In this document: positions 16,149 to 24,452 of the stretch, piece after piece
Layout: every line of letters starts with the position of its first letter
Position numbering within the stretch: the stretch's first letter is position 1
Assembly (NCBI GenBank): GCA_937995345.1
Contig: CALKKS010000003.1
Location: forward strand, 5,333-69,332
Reading direction: 5' to 3'
Source of the DNA: an uncultured Collinsella sp.
GTDB taxonomy: Bacteria; Actinomycetota; Coriobacteriia; Coriobacteriales; Coriobacteriaceae
DNA length: 64,000 nt
Position numbers and translations under genes: made by a program
The notes under the pieces: generated by a model
Seen by the model: the letters and a program-made list of their open reading frames with translations, nothing else
What the model was told of the DNA's origin: nothing
Databases searched by the model: none

Positions 16149-17343
16149 GGCAGGCGATAATCTCATCCGAAAGATCGAGGGCAGAATTGGTCACGGCGTC
16201 CATATCGTAGTAACGATACTCGGCCAGACGACCAACCGGGTGGAAGTTCGTCAGGTTCTGGACGCGCTCAAGATAGCGCTCGTAGAGCTCGCGGTTCTCG
16301 GGCTCCAGGATGGCGTAGTACGGCGTCTCGCCCGAGCCGGGCGTATAGGCCTTGGAGTACTCCTTCATGATGGTGGTCTTGCCAGGCAGGACCTGACCAG
16401 TCATGTTCTTGAACTCGGTGATGCGCGTATAGTCCTCGCTCGTGGTGTAGTTGACGGTGCCCACGGGCTGGAACCGGTCCATATCGAGCGTCTCGAACTT
16501 CATATCGAGCGTACGGTACGGCAGCGCGCCCAGGTCGAGGTTGAATAGCTCATCGAGCGGGCCGGTGTAGACGATCTCGCCACCATAGACCTTGCCGTCG
16601 ATCTTGACGGTGGTCTCGTCGATTTCAAAGAGGTCACGGGCGTCTACGCCACAGAATACATCGATCAGATCGTGATCGAGCATATGCTCGAACAGCGCGG
16701 TATAGCCGTCCTGCGGCATACCCTGGAAAGGAGCCTGCGGGAAGTAGCGATCGTCATCGCCCACAAAGACGGGAACGCGGCCGGTGATCGAGGGGTCAAT
16801 CTGGTCGGGCGTCTGGCCCCACTGCTTCATGGTGTAATGCAAAAAGACGTTCTCATAGACATAATCGGCGACCTCGGCAAGATCCGGGTCGTTCTTCTTG
16901 CGCAGCTCCATAATGGGCACTTTGACGTCCTTGCCAAAGGTCTCCACGAGCTTCTGATACAGCTCCTCGCCGCGCTCATCGCCAAAGGCAAGCTTAAGGC
17001 TCGCATGGTTAAAGGGCACGGGCATAAGGGTACCGTTGATGTTAGCGAGCACCTTGTGCTGGTAGTCCGTCCACTTGGTAAAGCGCGACAGGAAGTTATG
17101 GACGCGCTCGTTAAAAGTGTGATAGATGTGCGGACCGTACTCGTGGACCAGGATTCCCGCCTCGTCAGTGCAGTCGAAGGCATTGCCCGCAATGTGGCTA
17201 CGGCGCTCCAAAACGGCAACACGATAGCCGATGGTTTCGGCAAGACGGCGGGCGCAAACGGCACCGGCATAACCGGCGCCGACAACGATCATGTCGTACG
17301 CACCGGCATTAAAGCCTTCAGGCAGGCCTGAGGTAATCTGCAT
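16141..17343 (-). CDS. glf: UDP-galactopyranose mutase
   Basis: A 400-residue FAD enzyme that interconverts UDP-galactopyranose and UDP-galactofuranose, the donor for galactofuranose polymers. The dinucleotide-binding IVVGAGYAGAVCARRLAE lies near the N-terminus, and HEYGPHIYHT and YKWTDYQHKV-type segments fit the family; length is normal. The ATG follows AAGGAGTATCG. It forms an operon with the family 2 glycosyltransferase. These genes imply galactofuranose in the envelope of this organism. Confidence 0.95.
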   Translation of the reverse strand: MQITSGLPEGFNAGAYDMIVVGAGYAGAVCARRLAETIGYRVAVLERRSHIAGNAFDCTDEAGILVHEYGPHIYHTFNERVHNFLSRFTKWTDYQHKVLANINGTLMPVPFNHASLKLAFGDERGEELYQKLVETFGKDVKVPIMELRKKNDPDLAEVADYVYENVFLHYTMKQWGQTPDQIDPSITGRVPVFVGDDDRYFPQAPFQGMPQDGYTALFEHMLDHDLIDVFCGVDARDLFEIDETTVKIDGKVYGGEIVYTGPLDELFNLDLGALPYRTLDMKFETLDMDRFQPVGTVNYTTSEDYTRITEFKNMTGQVLPGKTTIMKEYSKAYTPGSGETPYYAILEPENRELYERYLERVQNLTNFHPVGRLAEYRYYDMDAVTNSALDLSDEIIACHA

Positions 17344-17442
17344 CGATACTCCTTGTCAAAAGCCACACGCTTTTTAACTGGGCTTTTTCTCGAACATACG
17401 TCGAGACATATTTATCAGAGCGATTATAGCGCTAATGCGTCC

Positions 17443-17523
17443 TATAATGAGCTTGCCACACAAGGAAAGCTCAAGCACCGCGGCGTACATAATTGAAAGG
17501 TAAACCCGCTAGCAGCGGGTTTA
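17443..17523 (+). promoter_or_regulatory. pta promoter -10 and leader hairpin
   Basis: A consensus TATAAT at 17443-17448 lies 128 bases before the pta start, with only a poor -35. In the leader, AACCCGC/GCGGGTT (17503-17522) forms a short terminator-like hairpin followed by TATTCG. Attenuation is possible but not shown. Confidence 0.4.
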
Positions 17524-17575
17524 TTCGTGTACAGCCGAGGGCCTGGAGCTTAGCGAAACGCTTGTAAGGAGTATC

Positions 17576-18556
17576 ATGAGCGATTTCCTAAACCGTATGA
17601 AGTCTGCCGCCAAGGCCGACCTTAAGACCATCGTCCTGCCCGAGGGCGAGGATCCGCGTACCATCGTCGCGGCCAACAAGATCATCGAGGAAGGCCTGGC
17701 CAACATCGTAATCCTGGGCGATCCCAACGAGATCAACGTTCCCGGCGCCACCGTTATCGACCCGCGCAATGCCGAGAAGCACGAGGAGTACGCACAGAAG
17801 TTTGCCGAGCTCCGCGCCAAGAAGGGCGTTACCATCGAGCAGGCTCGCGCCCAGGTGATGGACGCCACCTACTTTGGCACCATGATGGTCAAGATGGGCG
17901 ATGCCGACGGCCTGGTCTCTGGCGCCTGCCACTCCACCGCCGACACCCTGCGCCCCGCTCTGCAGATCCTCAAGACCGCCCCGGGCACCAAGCTGGTCTC
18001 GGCCTTCTTCGTGATGTGCACCGACACCCCGCAGTTCGGCACCGACGGCACGCTGATCTTCGCCGACTGCGGCCTCAACATCAACCCGTCCTCTGACGAG
18101 CTCTCCGAGATCGCCATCGCCTCGGCCCACTCCTGGTCCACCTTCATGGGCAATGTTGAGCCGCACGTGGCCATGCTCTCCTACTCCACCATGGGCTCCG
18201 CCGGTGGCGAGGTCGCCAAGAAGGTCCAGGAGGCCGTGAAGTTCTGCAAGGAGAAGGCTCCCGAGCTCGCCATCGACGGCGACCTGCAGCTCGATGCCGC
18301 TATCGTCCCCACCGTCGCCCAGCTCAAGGCTCCCGGCTCCTCCGTTGCCGGTAAGGCCAACGTGCTCGTGTTCCCCGACCTCGAGGCAGGCAACATCGGC
18401 TACAAGCTAGTCCAGCGCTTCGCCGGCGCCGACGCCTACGGCCCCATCCTGCAGGGCATCGCCAAGCCGGTCAACGACCTTTCGCGCGGCTGCTCCGCCG
18501 ACGACATCGTGGGTGTCGTGGCCATCACCGCCGTCCAGGCTCAGATGGCTGAGTAG
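17576..18556 (+). CDS. pta: Phosphate acetyltransferase
   Basis: A 326-residue short-type Pta that converts acetyl-CoA plus phosphate to acetyl phosphate. VLPEGEDPRTIVAA opens the protein, DGLVSGACHSTADTLRPALQ contains the conserved active-site region, and FPDLEAGNIGYKLVQR is a C-terminal signature. The ATG follows AAGGAGTATC. It faces two acetate kinase genes across a long palindrome, so the acetate-forming pathway is clustered though not in one operon. ATP is then made by AckA. Confidence 0.95.
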   Translation: MSDFLNRMKSAAKADLKTIVLPEGEDPRTIVAANKIIEEGLANIVILGDPNEINVPGATVIDPRNAEKHEEYAQKFAELRAKKGVTIEQARAQVMDATYFGTMMVKMGDADGLVSGACHSTADTLRPALQILKTAPGTKLVSAFFVMCTDTPQFGTDGTLIFADCGLNINPSSDELSEIAIASAHSWSTFMGNVEPHVAMLSYSTMGSAGGEVAKKVQEAVKFCKEKAPELAIDGDLQLDAAIVPTVAQLKAPGSSVAGKANVLVFPDLEAGNIGYKLVQRFAGADAYGPILQGIAKPVNDLSRGCSADDIVGVVAITAVQAQMAE

Positions 18557-18571
18557 CGGACTTATCCCCTC

Positions 18572-18698
18572 GGGACCCTACAGGGTAAAGCTCTGAAAAC
18601 GTCCTCGGACATGCATGAAACCCCCGCTGCGCACTTCGTGCGGCGGGGGTTTCATGAGTCCTGCGGAATGTTTTCAGAGCTTTACCCTGTAGGGTCCC
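18572..18698. repeat. Nested palindromic element D
   Basis: A perfect 29-bp inverted repeat (18572-18600 with 18670-18698) encloses a 14-bp inner stem (CATGAAACCCCCGC 18614-18627 with 18643-18656) whose loop holds a further GCAC/GTGC. Direct repeats GTCCTCGGA (18601-18609) and GTCCTGCGGA (18658-18667) lie between outer and inner stems. It sits between convergent pta and ackA. Confidence 0.85.
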
Positions 18699-18846
18699 TG
18701 CCGCTACGTTGCAATCAGGGCATCTGAAGTGGACGGCGGCTTGGCTACGAGCTGGGGCTGAGAATCTGAATGATCGGGTGCCGTTGCTGGGAGCGCAGGC
18801 GTTGCCGGCGATGATCACTTTGGGACTGGAATTTCCGCCTGCTCGT
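18699..18846. other. Unassigned gap between pta and ackA
   Basis: These roughly 150 bases between element D and the ackA terminator are GC-rich and show no start site with a ribosome-binding sequence, no hairpin and no recognisable gene fragment. Confidence 0.4.
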
Positions 18847-18884
18847 AAAAAGGCCTCCGGAGCTGTTGCTCTGGAGGCCTTTTT
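18847..18884. terminator. Bidirectional terminator after ackA
   Basis: AAAAAGGCCTCC and GGAGGCCTTTTT pair around a 12-base loop, with T-runs on both strands. It ends ackA copy 1 on the minus strand and could stop read-through from pta. Confidence 0.9.
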
Positions 18885-18904
18885 GTCAATTACAGACGAA
18901 TACA

Positions 18905-20083
18905 TTAGTTGTTCTTGGTCAGGCGTTCGACGTCGTGAGCGATCATGTATTCCTCGTCGGTGGGGATGACCATGACCGTGACGGCGGAACCGGCGGCGCT
19001 GATGACCTGCGGGCCGTTGCCCACGGCCTCGCGGTTCTTGTTGTTGTCGATGCGCACGCCCAGCCACTCAAAGCAGTCGCAGAAGGCCTTGCGGATCGAC
19101 CAATCGTTCTCGCCGATGCCGGCGGTAAAGGTAATGGTGTCCACGCCCGCCATGGAGGCAATCATGGAACCTGCCTGCTGCATGGCCTTGTAGGCAAACA
19201 TGTCGAAGGCGAGCAGGCAGCGCTCGTCGCCCTCGGAGGCGCGCGTACGGATGTCACGGGCGTCGTTGGAGATGCCCGAGATGGCAAGCAGACCGGACTG
19301 CTTGTTCATCATGTCATCGACTTCCTGGTAGCTGTAGCCACCCTCGCGCTGCAGGTAGCACACGGTAGCCGGGTCGATGGAGCCGCAGCGGGTACCCATC
19401 ATCAGACCGTCAAGCGGCGTGAGGCCCATCGTGGTGTCGCGGCACACACCGTCCTCGATGGCGGCAAGCGAGGCGCCGTTGCCCAAATGGCACGAGAGCA
19501 GGCGGTGGCAACGCGAACCCAGGATCTCTTTGGCCATCATCCACTCGTAGCGGTGGCTCGTGCCGTGGGCACCGTACTTGCGCACGTGGTACTTGTCGCA
19601 CACGTCCTTGGGCAGGGCGTAGGTGTAGGCGACCTCGGGCATGGTCATGTGGAACGAGGTGTCGAAGACGGCCACGTTGGGCAGCTCCGGATACTTCTCG
19701 CGGCAATATTCGATTGCCGCGGCCTCGCCGTAATTGTGCAGCGGGGCGAGCGGGGCCACCTCAAGGATCTTAGCCATGACCTCATCGTCGACGACCGCGG
19801 AATCATCGAAGTGCCAGCCACCCTGAACGATACGGTGGCCGATGCCATCGATCGTAAAGTCGGTCTTCTCGAGCTCCTCGAGCACGCGCGCAATGGCGCA
19901 GCGATGATCGGGAAAAGGAATCTCCTCGGTCTGCTTGGCACCACCGTTCTCGGAGTGGCCAAAGATGCCCATCTCCGAGCCGATACGCTCGCAGTTACCC
20001 TTGGCGAAAACCTCGCGGGTATCGGTATCCAAAAGCTGATATTTAAGGCTTGAGCTACCGGCGTTGACAACAAGTACGTTCAT
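18905..20083 (-). CDS. ackA: Acetate kinase, paralogue 1
   Basis: A 392-residue enzyme that makes ATP and acetate from acetyl phosphate. NAGSSSLKYQLLD opens the ASKHA fold; GHRIVQGG, FDTSFH, GAHGTSHRY and TAGIGEN are the family active-site segments, and PTDEEYMIA holds the C-terminal Glu. The ATG follows AAGGAGTCTC. It shares many stretches with the next gene upstream but is clearly diverged along its length, notably residues 25-60. Both look intact. It may use a different acyl phosphate or be expressed differently. Confidence 0.94.
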   Translation of the reverse strand: MNVLVVNAGSSSLKYQLLDTDTREVFAKGNCERIGSEMGIFGHSENGGAKQTEEIPFPDHRCAIARVLEELEKTDFTIDGIGHRIVQGGWHFDDSAVVDDEVMAKILEVAPLAPLHNYGEAAAIEYCREKYPELPNVAVFDTSFHMTMPEVAYTYALPKDVCDKYHVRKYGAHGTSHRYEWMMAKEILGSRCHRLLSCHLGNGASLAAIEDGVCRDTTMGLTPLDGLMMGTRCGSIDPATVCYLQREGGYSYQEVDDMMNKQSGLLAISGISNDARDIRTRASEGDERCLLAFDMFAYKAMQQAGSMIASMAGVDTITFTAGIGENDWSIRKAFCDCFEWLGVRIDNNKNREAVGNGPQVISAAGSAVTVMVIPTDEEYMIAHDVERLTKNN

Positions 20084-20194
20084 GAGACTCCTTCGTGATT
20101 ACAGTACGGTCGGCAAACCCATAAGGCGGCCGTATCCTTAATAAGAAGTTATCAGAATTCAATAAAAATCTATTAAACTCTTCGCCCAAAGCGC

Positions 20195-20233
20195 ATAAAA
20201 GGGGGCTGAACGGCACAAGGCCATCCAGTCCCC
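20195..20233 (-). terminator. Terminator after ackA paralogue 2
   Basis: GGGGGCTG (20201-20208) pairs with CAGTCCCC (20226-20233) with one mismatch, followed on the minus strand by TTTTATG. It separates the two acetate kinase genes into two units. Confidence 0.6.
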
Positions 20234-20247
20234 TCCCCTTGCATCAA

Positions 20248-21426
20248 TTACTTGCCGTTGACGATGCGCTCGACGTCGGAAGCGATCATGAACTCCTCGT
20301 CCGTGGGGATGACGAAAATCTTGACCTTGGAATCCTTGGCGGACAGGCACCAGGCGCCATCGCCACGCAGAGCGTTGCGAGCGTGATCCATCTTGACACC
20401 CATAAAGGCCAGACGGTCGGCCACACCGGCGCGGACAGCCGGAGCGTGCTCGCCAATACCGGCAGTAAAGACGAGCGTGTCCATACCGCACATGGAGGTT
20501 GCCATCTCGGCGGCCTTGGCAGCAATCTTGTAGACGAACATATCGAAGGCGAGCTGAGCCTCAGGATCGCCAGCAGCGGCGAGCTCCTCGACGTTGCGGC
20601 AGTCGTTGGTCTTGCCACCGGTCACAGCCATGAGGCCGGACTTCTTGTTCATCATCTCGTCGACCTCGTCGAAGGTGTAGCCACCCTCGCGCTGCAGGTA
20701 GCACACGGTAGCCGGGTCGATGGAACCGCAGCGGGTGCCCATCATGACGCCGTCGAGCGGGGTCAAGCCCATGGTGGTGTCCATGCACTTGCCGTCCTCG
20801 ATAGCGCACAGGGAAGCGCCGGAGCCGATGTGGCACACGACAACCTTGCGGGCCTCGCCGTTGGTCATCTCGGCAACCTTCTTGGAGATGTAGCGGTAGC
20901 TGGTGCCGTGGGCGCCGTACTTACGGATGTGCAGCTTGTCGCAGACGTCCTTGGGCAGGGCGTAGGTCTTGGCGACCTCGGGCATATTGAAGTGGAAAGC
21001 AGTGTCGTAGACCGTGACGTTGGGCAGGTCGGGATACTGCTCGAGGCAGTACTCGATAACGTTGGCCTCGGGGTTGTTGTGCAGCGGGGCGAGCGGAGCG
21101 ACCTCGCGGATCTTGGCGAGGACGTCCTCGTCGACGAGGGAGGAATCACCGAAGTACCAACCGCCCTGAACGATACGGTGGCCGATGCCCTCGATCTTGA
21201 CGCCGTTGGCCTCGAGGTCCTTCAGGACGACCTCGATGGCGACCTTGTGGTCGGGGAACTCGATGTTCTCGGTCACCTTCTTGGAGCCGTTGGCAGCGTG
21301 GGTGAAGGTACCGCCGGTAAAGCAGACGCGCTCGCAGGAGCCCTTTGCGGACACCTTGTGGGACTTGGTATCGATGACCTGATACTTAAGGGTCGAAGAT
21401 CCTGCGTTGACGACCAGAACGTTCAT
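20248..21426 (-). CDS. ackA: Acetate kinase, paralogue 2
   Basis: A 392-residue acetate kinase, the same length as its neighbour, with NAGSSTLKYQVIDTK, GHRIVQGGWYFGDSS, YDTAFHFNMP, GAHGTSYRY and TAGIGEHAPAVRAG. All expected catalytic segments are present; GTSYR replaces the more usual GTSHR, and the conserved C-terminal PTDEEFMIA is kept. The ATG follows AGGGAGACAC. The pair lies head to tail, 164 bases apart, each with its own start and terminator, suggesting an old tandem duplication with divided use. Confidence 0.94.
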   Translation of the reverse strand: MNVLVVNAGSSTLKYQVIDTKSHKVSAKGSCERVCFTGGTFTHAANGSKKVTENIEFPDHKVAIEVVLKDLEANGVKIEGIGHRIVQGGWYFGDSSLVDEDVLAKIREVAPLAPLHNNPEANVIEYCLEQYPDLPNVTVYDTAFHFNMPEVAKTYALPKDVCDKLHIRKYGAHGTSYRYISKKVAEMTNGEARKVVVCHIGSGASLCAIEDGKCMDTTMGLTPLDGVMMGTRCGSIDPATVCYLQREGGYTFDEVDEMMNKKSGLMAVTGGKTNDCRNVEELAAAGDPEAQLAFDMFVYKIAAKAAEMATSMCGMDTLVFTAGIGEHAPAVRAGVADRLAFMGVKMDHARNALRGDGAWCLSAKDSKVKIFVIPTDEEFMIASDVERIVNGK

Positions 21427-21479
21427 GTGTCTCCCTACTAACAGGCGGTGTGGCGCCGCCAGATTACATACGCTTCAAT

Positions 21480-21513
21480 AATAAACCCAAACGCCCTCGC
21501 GCTCGGGTTTATT
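21480..21513 (-). terminator. Terminator after the MFS gene
   Basis: AATAAACCC (21480-21488) pairs with GGGTTTATT (21505-21513), giving T-rich flanks on the minus strand. Confidence 0.7.
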
Positions 21514-21546
21514 GCGTTGATATATAAGTTATCGGTGCCCAAATAC

Positions 21547-22707
21547 TCACGATCTTTGACTTGTAAGACGAAAGAGCGCGGGGATATACACCAGGGAAGA
21601 AATCCCGAGCGCAACAAGCAATATGACTCGAATGCCCGCGATGCTGCTCAACGCAGCATTGAACAGATAGAAAAGGATAGCACCCACCGCCACCATCTGA
21701 CTTTGAACCGAAATCAGTGAACAGCGCATCGAAGAATCGGCAGCATTTTGAAAAATTGAGTATTTAATTGGAGCAAATAACGAGTACGCAACCGTCTGCA
21801 GCACATAGAACACGGGCAGCAAATAGACCGGAGTAAAGGGAATCAAAAACAGAGCAGTCAGGAAAAGGCGCACGATGCCGCAAATGCGCGCAAAACGGCC
21901 CCTGTCGACACGAGCAATCACGCTGGGCACAATGAACCCTATGGAGGCGGAGACAAAGAGCTGGACCGCAATGGTCACACCCGAAGCGACGGCATTCATT
22001 CCGCGACCCGCAAGCAGCAGTGAGAAAAAGTCTTCCAGGGCGACGAAGGCAAATGCCTGAGAACAGTCCATGATGAACGCTGAACGAAGAATGCCATTAC
22101 AGGCAATAGCGGCACCGATCATCTTCGGGCTCATTCCACGCTCAGGTGTCGCCGCAGTGCCCCCTCTTCGCATCTCAGGAATGCAGACAACAACAACCAA
22201 CGTCAACAGCATTGCGATGATATCTGCCGAAAGACCAATGAGGTATGCACCGACGGACGAAATGAAACCGCCCACACAAGCAGAAAGGGCATAAGACGCA
22301 TAGAAGACGAATCGCTCAACCACATTAAGTCTCACGAGCTGTTCCTGGGAGACGCTGTCAATATAAATCGCTTCGATGGATCCGCTCACGCACGCGACGG
22401 CAAAACCTTTAAGAGCAAACGCACCGATTAAAAGCAGAGGAGAACGGACGAGAAGCAGGGCGGCGTAGTACCCAAGCATCCCCACAATGCCAACGAGACC
22501 GCTTGTCTTTCGTCCAAACCTATCAGCAATATAGCCAGTGGGAACTTCAAGGACGAACTTGCTCACTTGATATGCAATCATCATGCCAGAAATCGCTACC
22601 ATCGAAAGCCCGACGAACTCAAGGTAGACAGTTAGAAAATACAAGATGGTGCTGAAGTTCGACAGAAAAACGAACGTCATATAAAGCAAAACCGTACGGT
22701 TTTTCAT
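21547..22707 (-). CDS. Major facilitator superfamily transporter
   Basis: A 386-residue protein with about 12 membrane segments. The loop 2-3 motif appears as GYIADRFGRKTSG, the standard MFS signature. The ATG at 22707 follows GGAGGGCGGAGC. Substrate is unknown; drug-like or small-molecule efflux is possible. The gene and the LysR gene upstream are visibly more AT-rich, with more AAA and ATA codons than their neighbours, which suggests acquisition from elsewhere. The LysR protein, encoded just upstream on the same strand, is the likely regulator. Confidence 0.82.
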   Translation of the reverse strand: MKNRTVLLYMTFVFLSNFSTILYFLTVYLEFVGLSMVAISGMMIAYQVSKFVLEVPTGYIADRFGRKTSGLVGIVGMLGYYAALLLVRSPLLLIGAFALKGFAVACVSGSIEAIYIDSVSQEQLVRLNVVERFVFYASYALSACVGGFISSVGAYLIGLSADIIAMLLTLVVVVCIPEMRRGGTAATPERGMSPKMIGAAIACNGILRSAFIMDCSQAFAFVALEDFFSLLLAGRGMNAVASGVTIAVQLFVSASIGFIVPSVIARVDRGRFARICGIVRLFLTALFLIPFTPVYLLPVFYVLQTVAYSLFAPIKYSIFQNAADSSMRCSLISVQSQMVAVGAILFYLFNAALSSIAGIRVILLVALGISSLVYIPALFRLTSQRS

Positions 22708-22826
22708 GCTCCGCCCTCCAAGAGCCAGCAATCTAAATCGGAATCTTGGAAAAGCATGAGGGCAAAGCTGTCAGCTATGTGTTACAAGGCGTCAATAATC
22801 ATTTGACGTCTCGAAGCCAATTAATC

Positions 22827-23717
22827 TCACGAAGCAAGATGACGCAATAGGTGCAGAAAAACCGTCTGGTGTCGATCAGTCCAGGAATTTTGCCGATAGC
22901 AAAAGTAGATAGGCAAGGTTACATCACGCGAACCTTCAATGGAGCACTCACTCACTTCTGACCCATCCGATGCGAGAGAGGACCCAGACAAACTCAATAT
23001 CAATCCCCCGGCTTGAAGAAACTCAGTCTGCGCCCTGTTTCCGTATTCGACATCGCGGAAACGGAAATTAACCAACTGAGCTTCGGGGCATTGATTGATT
23101 GCATTGAGACAGGGCGACAAATTAATGGGGACAGCGAGCCTGCCGCCCAGTAACTCACGAACGGTCATAGCGTCAACAGATTGATGACCCGCTGGGCACG
23201 AAAGAACCTTGAGCTCCTTTTCACCCAAGTATTTCGAAGAAAGGACACTGTCCCTTGGTTCCTCAAATGAGATGGCCGCATCCGAAATGCCAAGCACAAG
23301 TGATTCAAAGCATGTTGCCGTTGGCTGATGCCACACATCAAGATGGATCTGAGGGTGCGAGCGTTCAAACGAGTCATACCAGTTTTCGGCAAAAAGGCGC
23401 CCCCGCCCATGAAGGCAGGGAGCGTAAAGACGAAAGTGGCCATCGGGCGAAACGCCGTCATCCCTCGATTGAGCGTACTTTTTGAGATCGTCGACTTGTG
23501 CCAAGATCACGCGTGCACGACGCGCAAATTCTCTGCCCGCCGGAGACAAAACAGCCTCCCCCGCCGATCGGTCGAGCAAAACAATCTGATACTCAGATTC
23601 CAACTTTTTGATTGCCGACGAAACGGCCTGCGGGCTCACATGAACGGCGCGAGCTGCCTTGCGCACGCCGCCATAGTTCGCTACCGCTTGAAGGTATTCG
23701 AGTTGAGAAAGCTGCAT
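22827..23717 (-). CDS. LysR-family transcriptional regulator
   Basis: A 296-residue LysR regulator. The N-terminal winged helix (LEYLQAVANYGGVRKAARAVHVSPQAVSSAIKKLE region, residues 6-40) is followed by a linker helix and a ligand-binding domain from about 90. GGAG lies 9 bases before the ATG. It precedes the MFS gene in the same direction, unlike the divergent layout usual for this family, and there are 119 bases between them. Ligand unknown. Confidence 0.85.
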   Translation of the reverse strand: MQLSQLEYLQAVANYGGVRKAARAVHVSPQAVSSAIKKLESEYQIVLLDRSAGEAVLSPAGREFARRARVILAQVDDLKKYAQSRDDGVSPDGHFRLYAPCLHGRGRLFAENWYDSFERSHPQIHLDVWHQPTATCFESLVLGISDAAISFEEPRDSVLSSKYLGEKELKVLSCPAGHQSVDAMTVRELLGGRLAVPINLSPCLNAINQCPEAQLVNFRFRDVEYGNRAQTEFLQAGGLILSLSGSSLASDGSEVSECSIEGSRDVTLPIYFCYRQNSWTDRHQTVFLHLLRHLAS

Positions 23718-23758
23718 AGATTACTCCAAAGGCAGCCAAGTCGACGGGCTACGCGCCC

Positions 23759-24094
23759 TCAGATGAGGTTCTCGCCCAGGTTTTTGCCGCCGAGGACATG
23801 CATGTGGAAGTGCATGACGGTCTGGCCTGCGTTAACGCCCTTGTTGGAGATGACGCGGAAACCGTCCTCCAGACCCTTGGCCTTGGCGACCTCTTGGATG
23901 GCGTGAGCCATGGCGCCCATGGTCTCGGCAGGCACGTTGTCGGCGATGTCGCTGTAGTGCTTCTTAGGGATCACGAGCGTGTGGACCGGCGCCTGGGGGT
24001 TGAGGTCGTCGAACGCGATGACCTGATCGTCCTCATAGACAACGGTCGAGGGGATCTCGTGGTTGGCAATTTTGCAGAAGATGCAATCGCACAT
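23759..24094 (-). CDS. hinT: HIT-family nucleotide hydrolase, HinT-like
   Basis: A 111-residue histidine triad protein of the HinT type, which hydrolyses purine nucleoside phosphoramidates. CDCIFCKIANHEIPS is the typical start and VMHFHMHVLGGKNLGENL carries the HxHxH triad. An AAAGGAACCAACC site precedes the ATG. It lies directly after xseA-xseB on the same strand (xseB is upstream by 50 bases) and could belong to that transcript. Confidence 0.93.
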   Translation of the reverse strand: MCDCIFCKIANHEIPSTVVYEDDQVIAFDDLNPQAPVHTLVIPKKHYSDIADNVPAETMGAMAHAIQEVAKAKGLEDGFRVISNKGVNAGQTVMHFHMHVLGGKNLGENLI

Positions 24095-24143
24095 GGTTGG
24101 TTCCTTTCTTACAGACCAAGGTAATTATATTTGGTCGGAATGG

Positions 24144-24410
24144 CTAGAACGAGAGGTTGTCGTCCGTGTTAGCGGCTTCGCCGTCGGCGAGCACGTCGTT
24201 GCCGTCGACGTCCTTAAGGAGCACCGAGACCTTCTGCTCGGCATCGGACAGGCGGGTGCGCAGACTCTTGAGGAGCTCGACGCCGCGGGTGTAGCTCTCG
24301 AGCGACTCTTCGAGCTCCATATCGCCCGACTCAAGACTGCGGATAATGAGCTCCAACTCCTGAGAAGCCTGCTTGTACGTAAGCTGCTCAACCGGGGTCT
24401 TCTCTGCCAT
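24144..24410 (-). CDS. xseB: Exodeoxyribonuclease VII small subunit
   Basis: An 88-residue small subunit of exonuclease VII, which degrades single-stranded DNA into oligonucleotides. The conserved core TYKQASQELELIIRSLESG and LEESLESYTRGVELLK is present. It follows xseA by 42 bases and has its own AAAGGAAACAGAT site. The C-terminal 25 residues are acidic and variable. It needs the large subunit encoded next to it. Confidence 0.93.
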   Translation of the reverse strand: MAEKTPVEQLTYKQASQELELIIRSLESGDMELEESLESYTRGVELLKSLRTRLSDAEQKVSVLLKDVDGNDVLADGEAANTDDNLSF

Positions 24411-24452
24411 ATCTGTTTCCTTTCCTAAGGGTATATCACTGTGAAACGCGGC

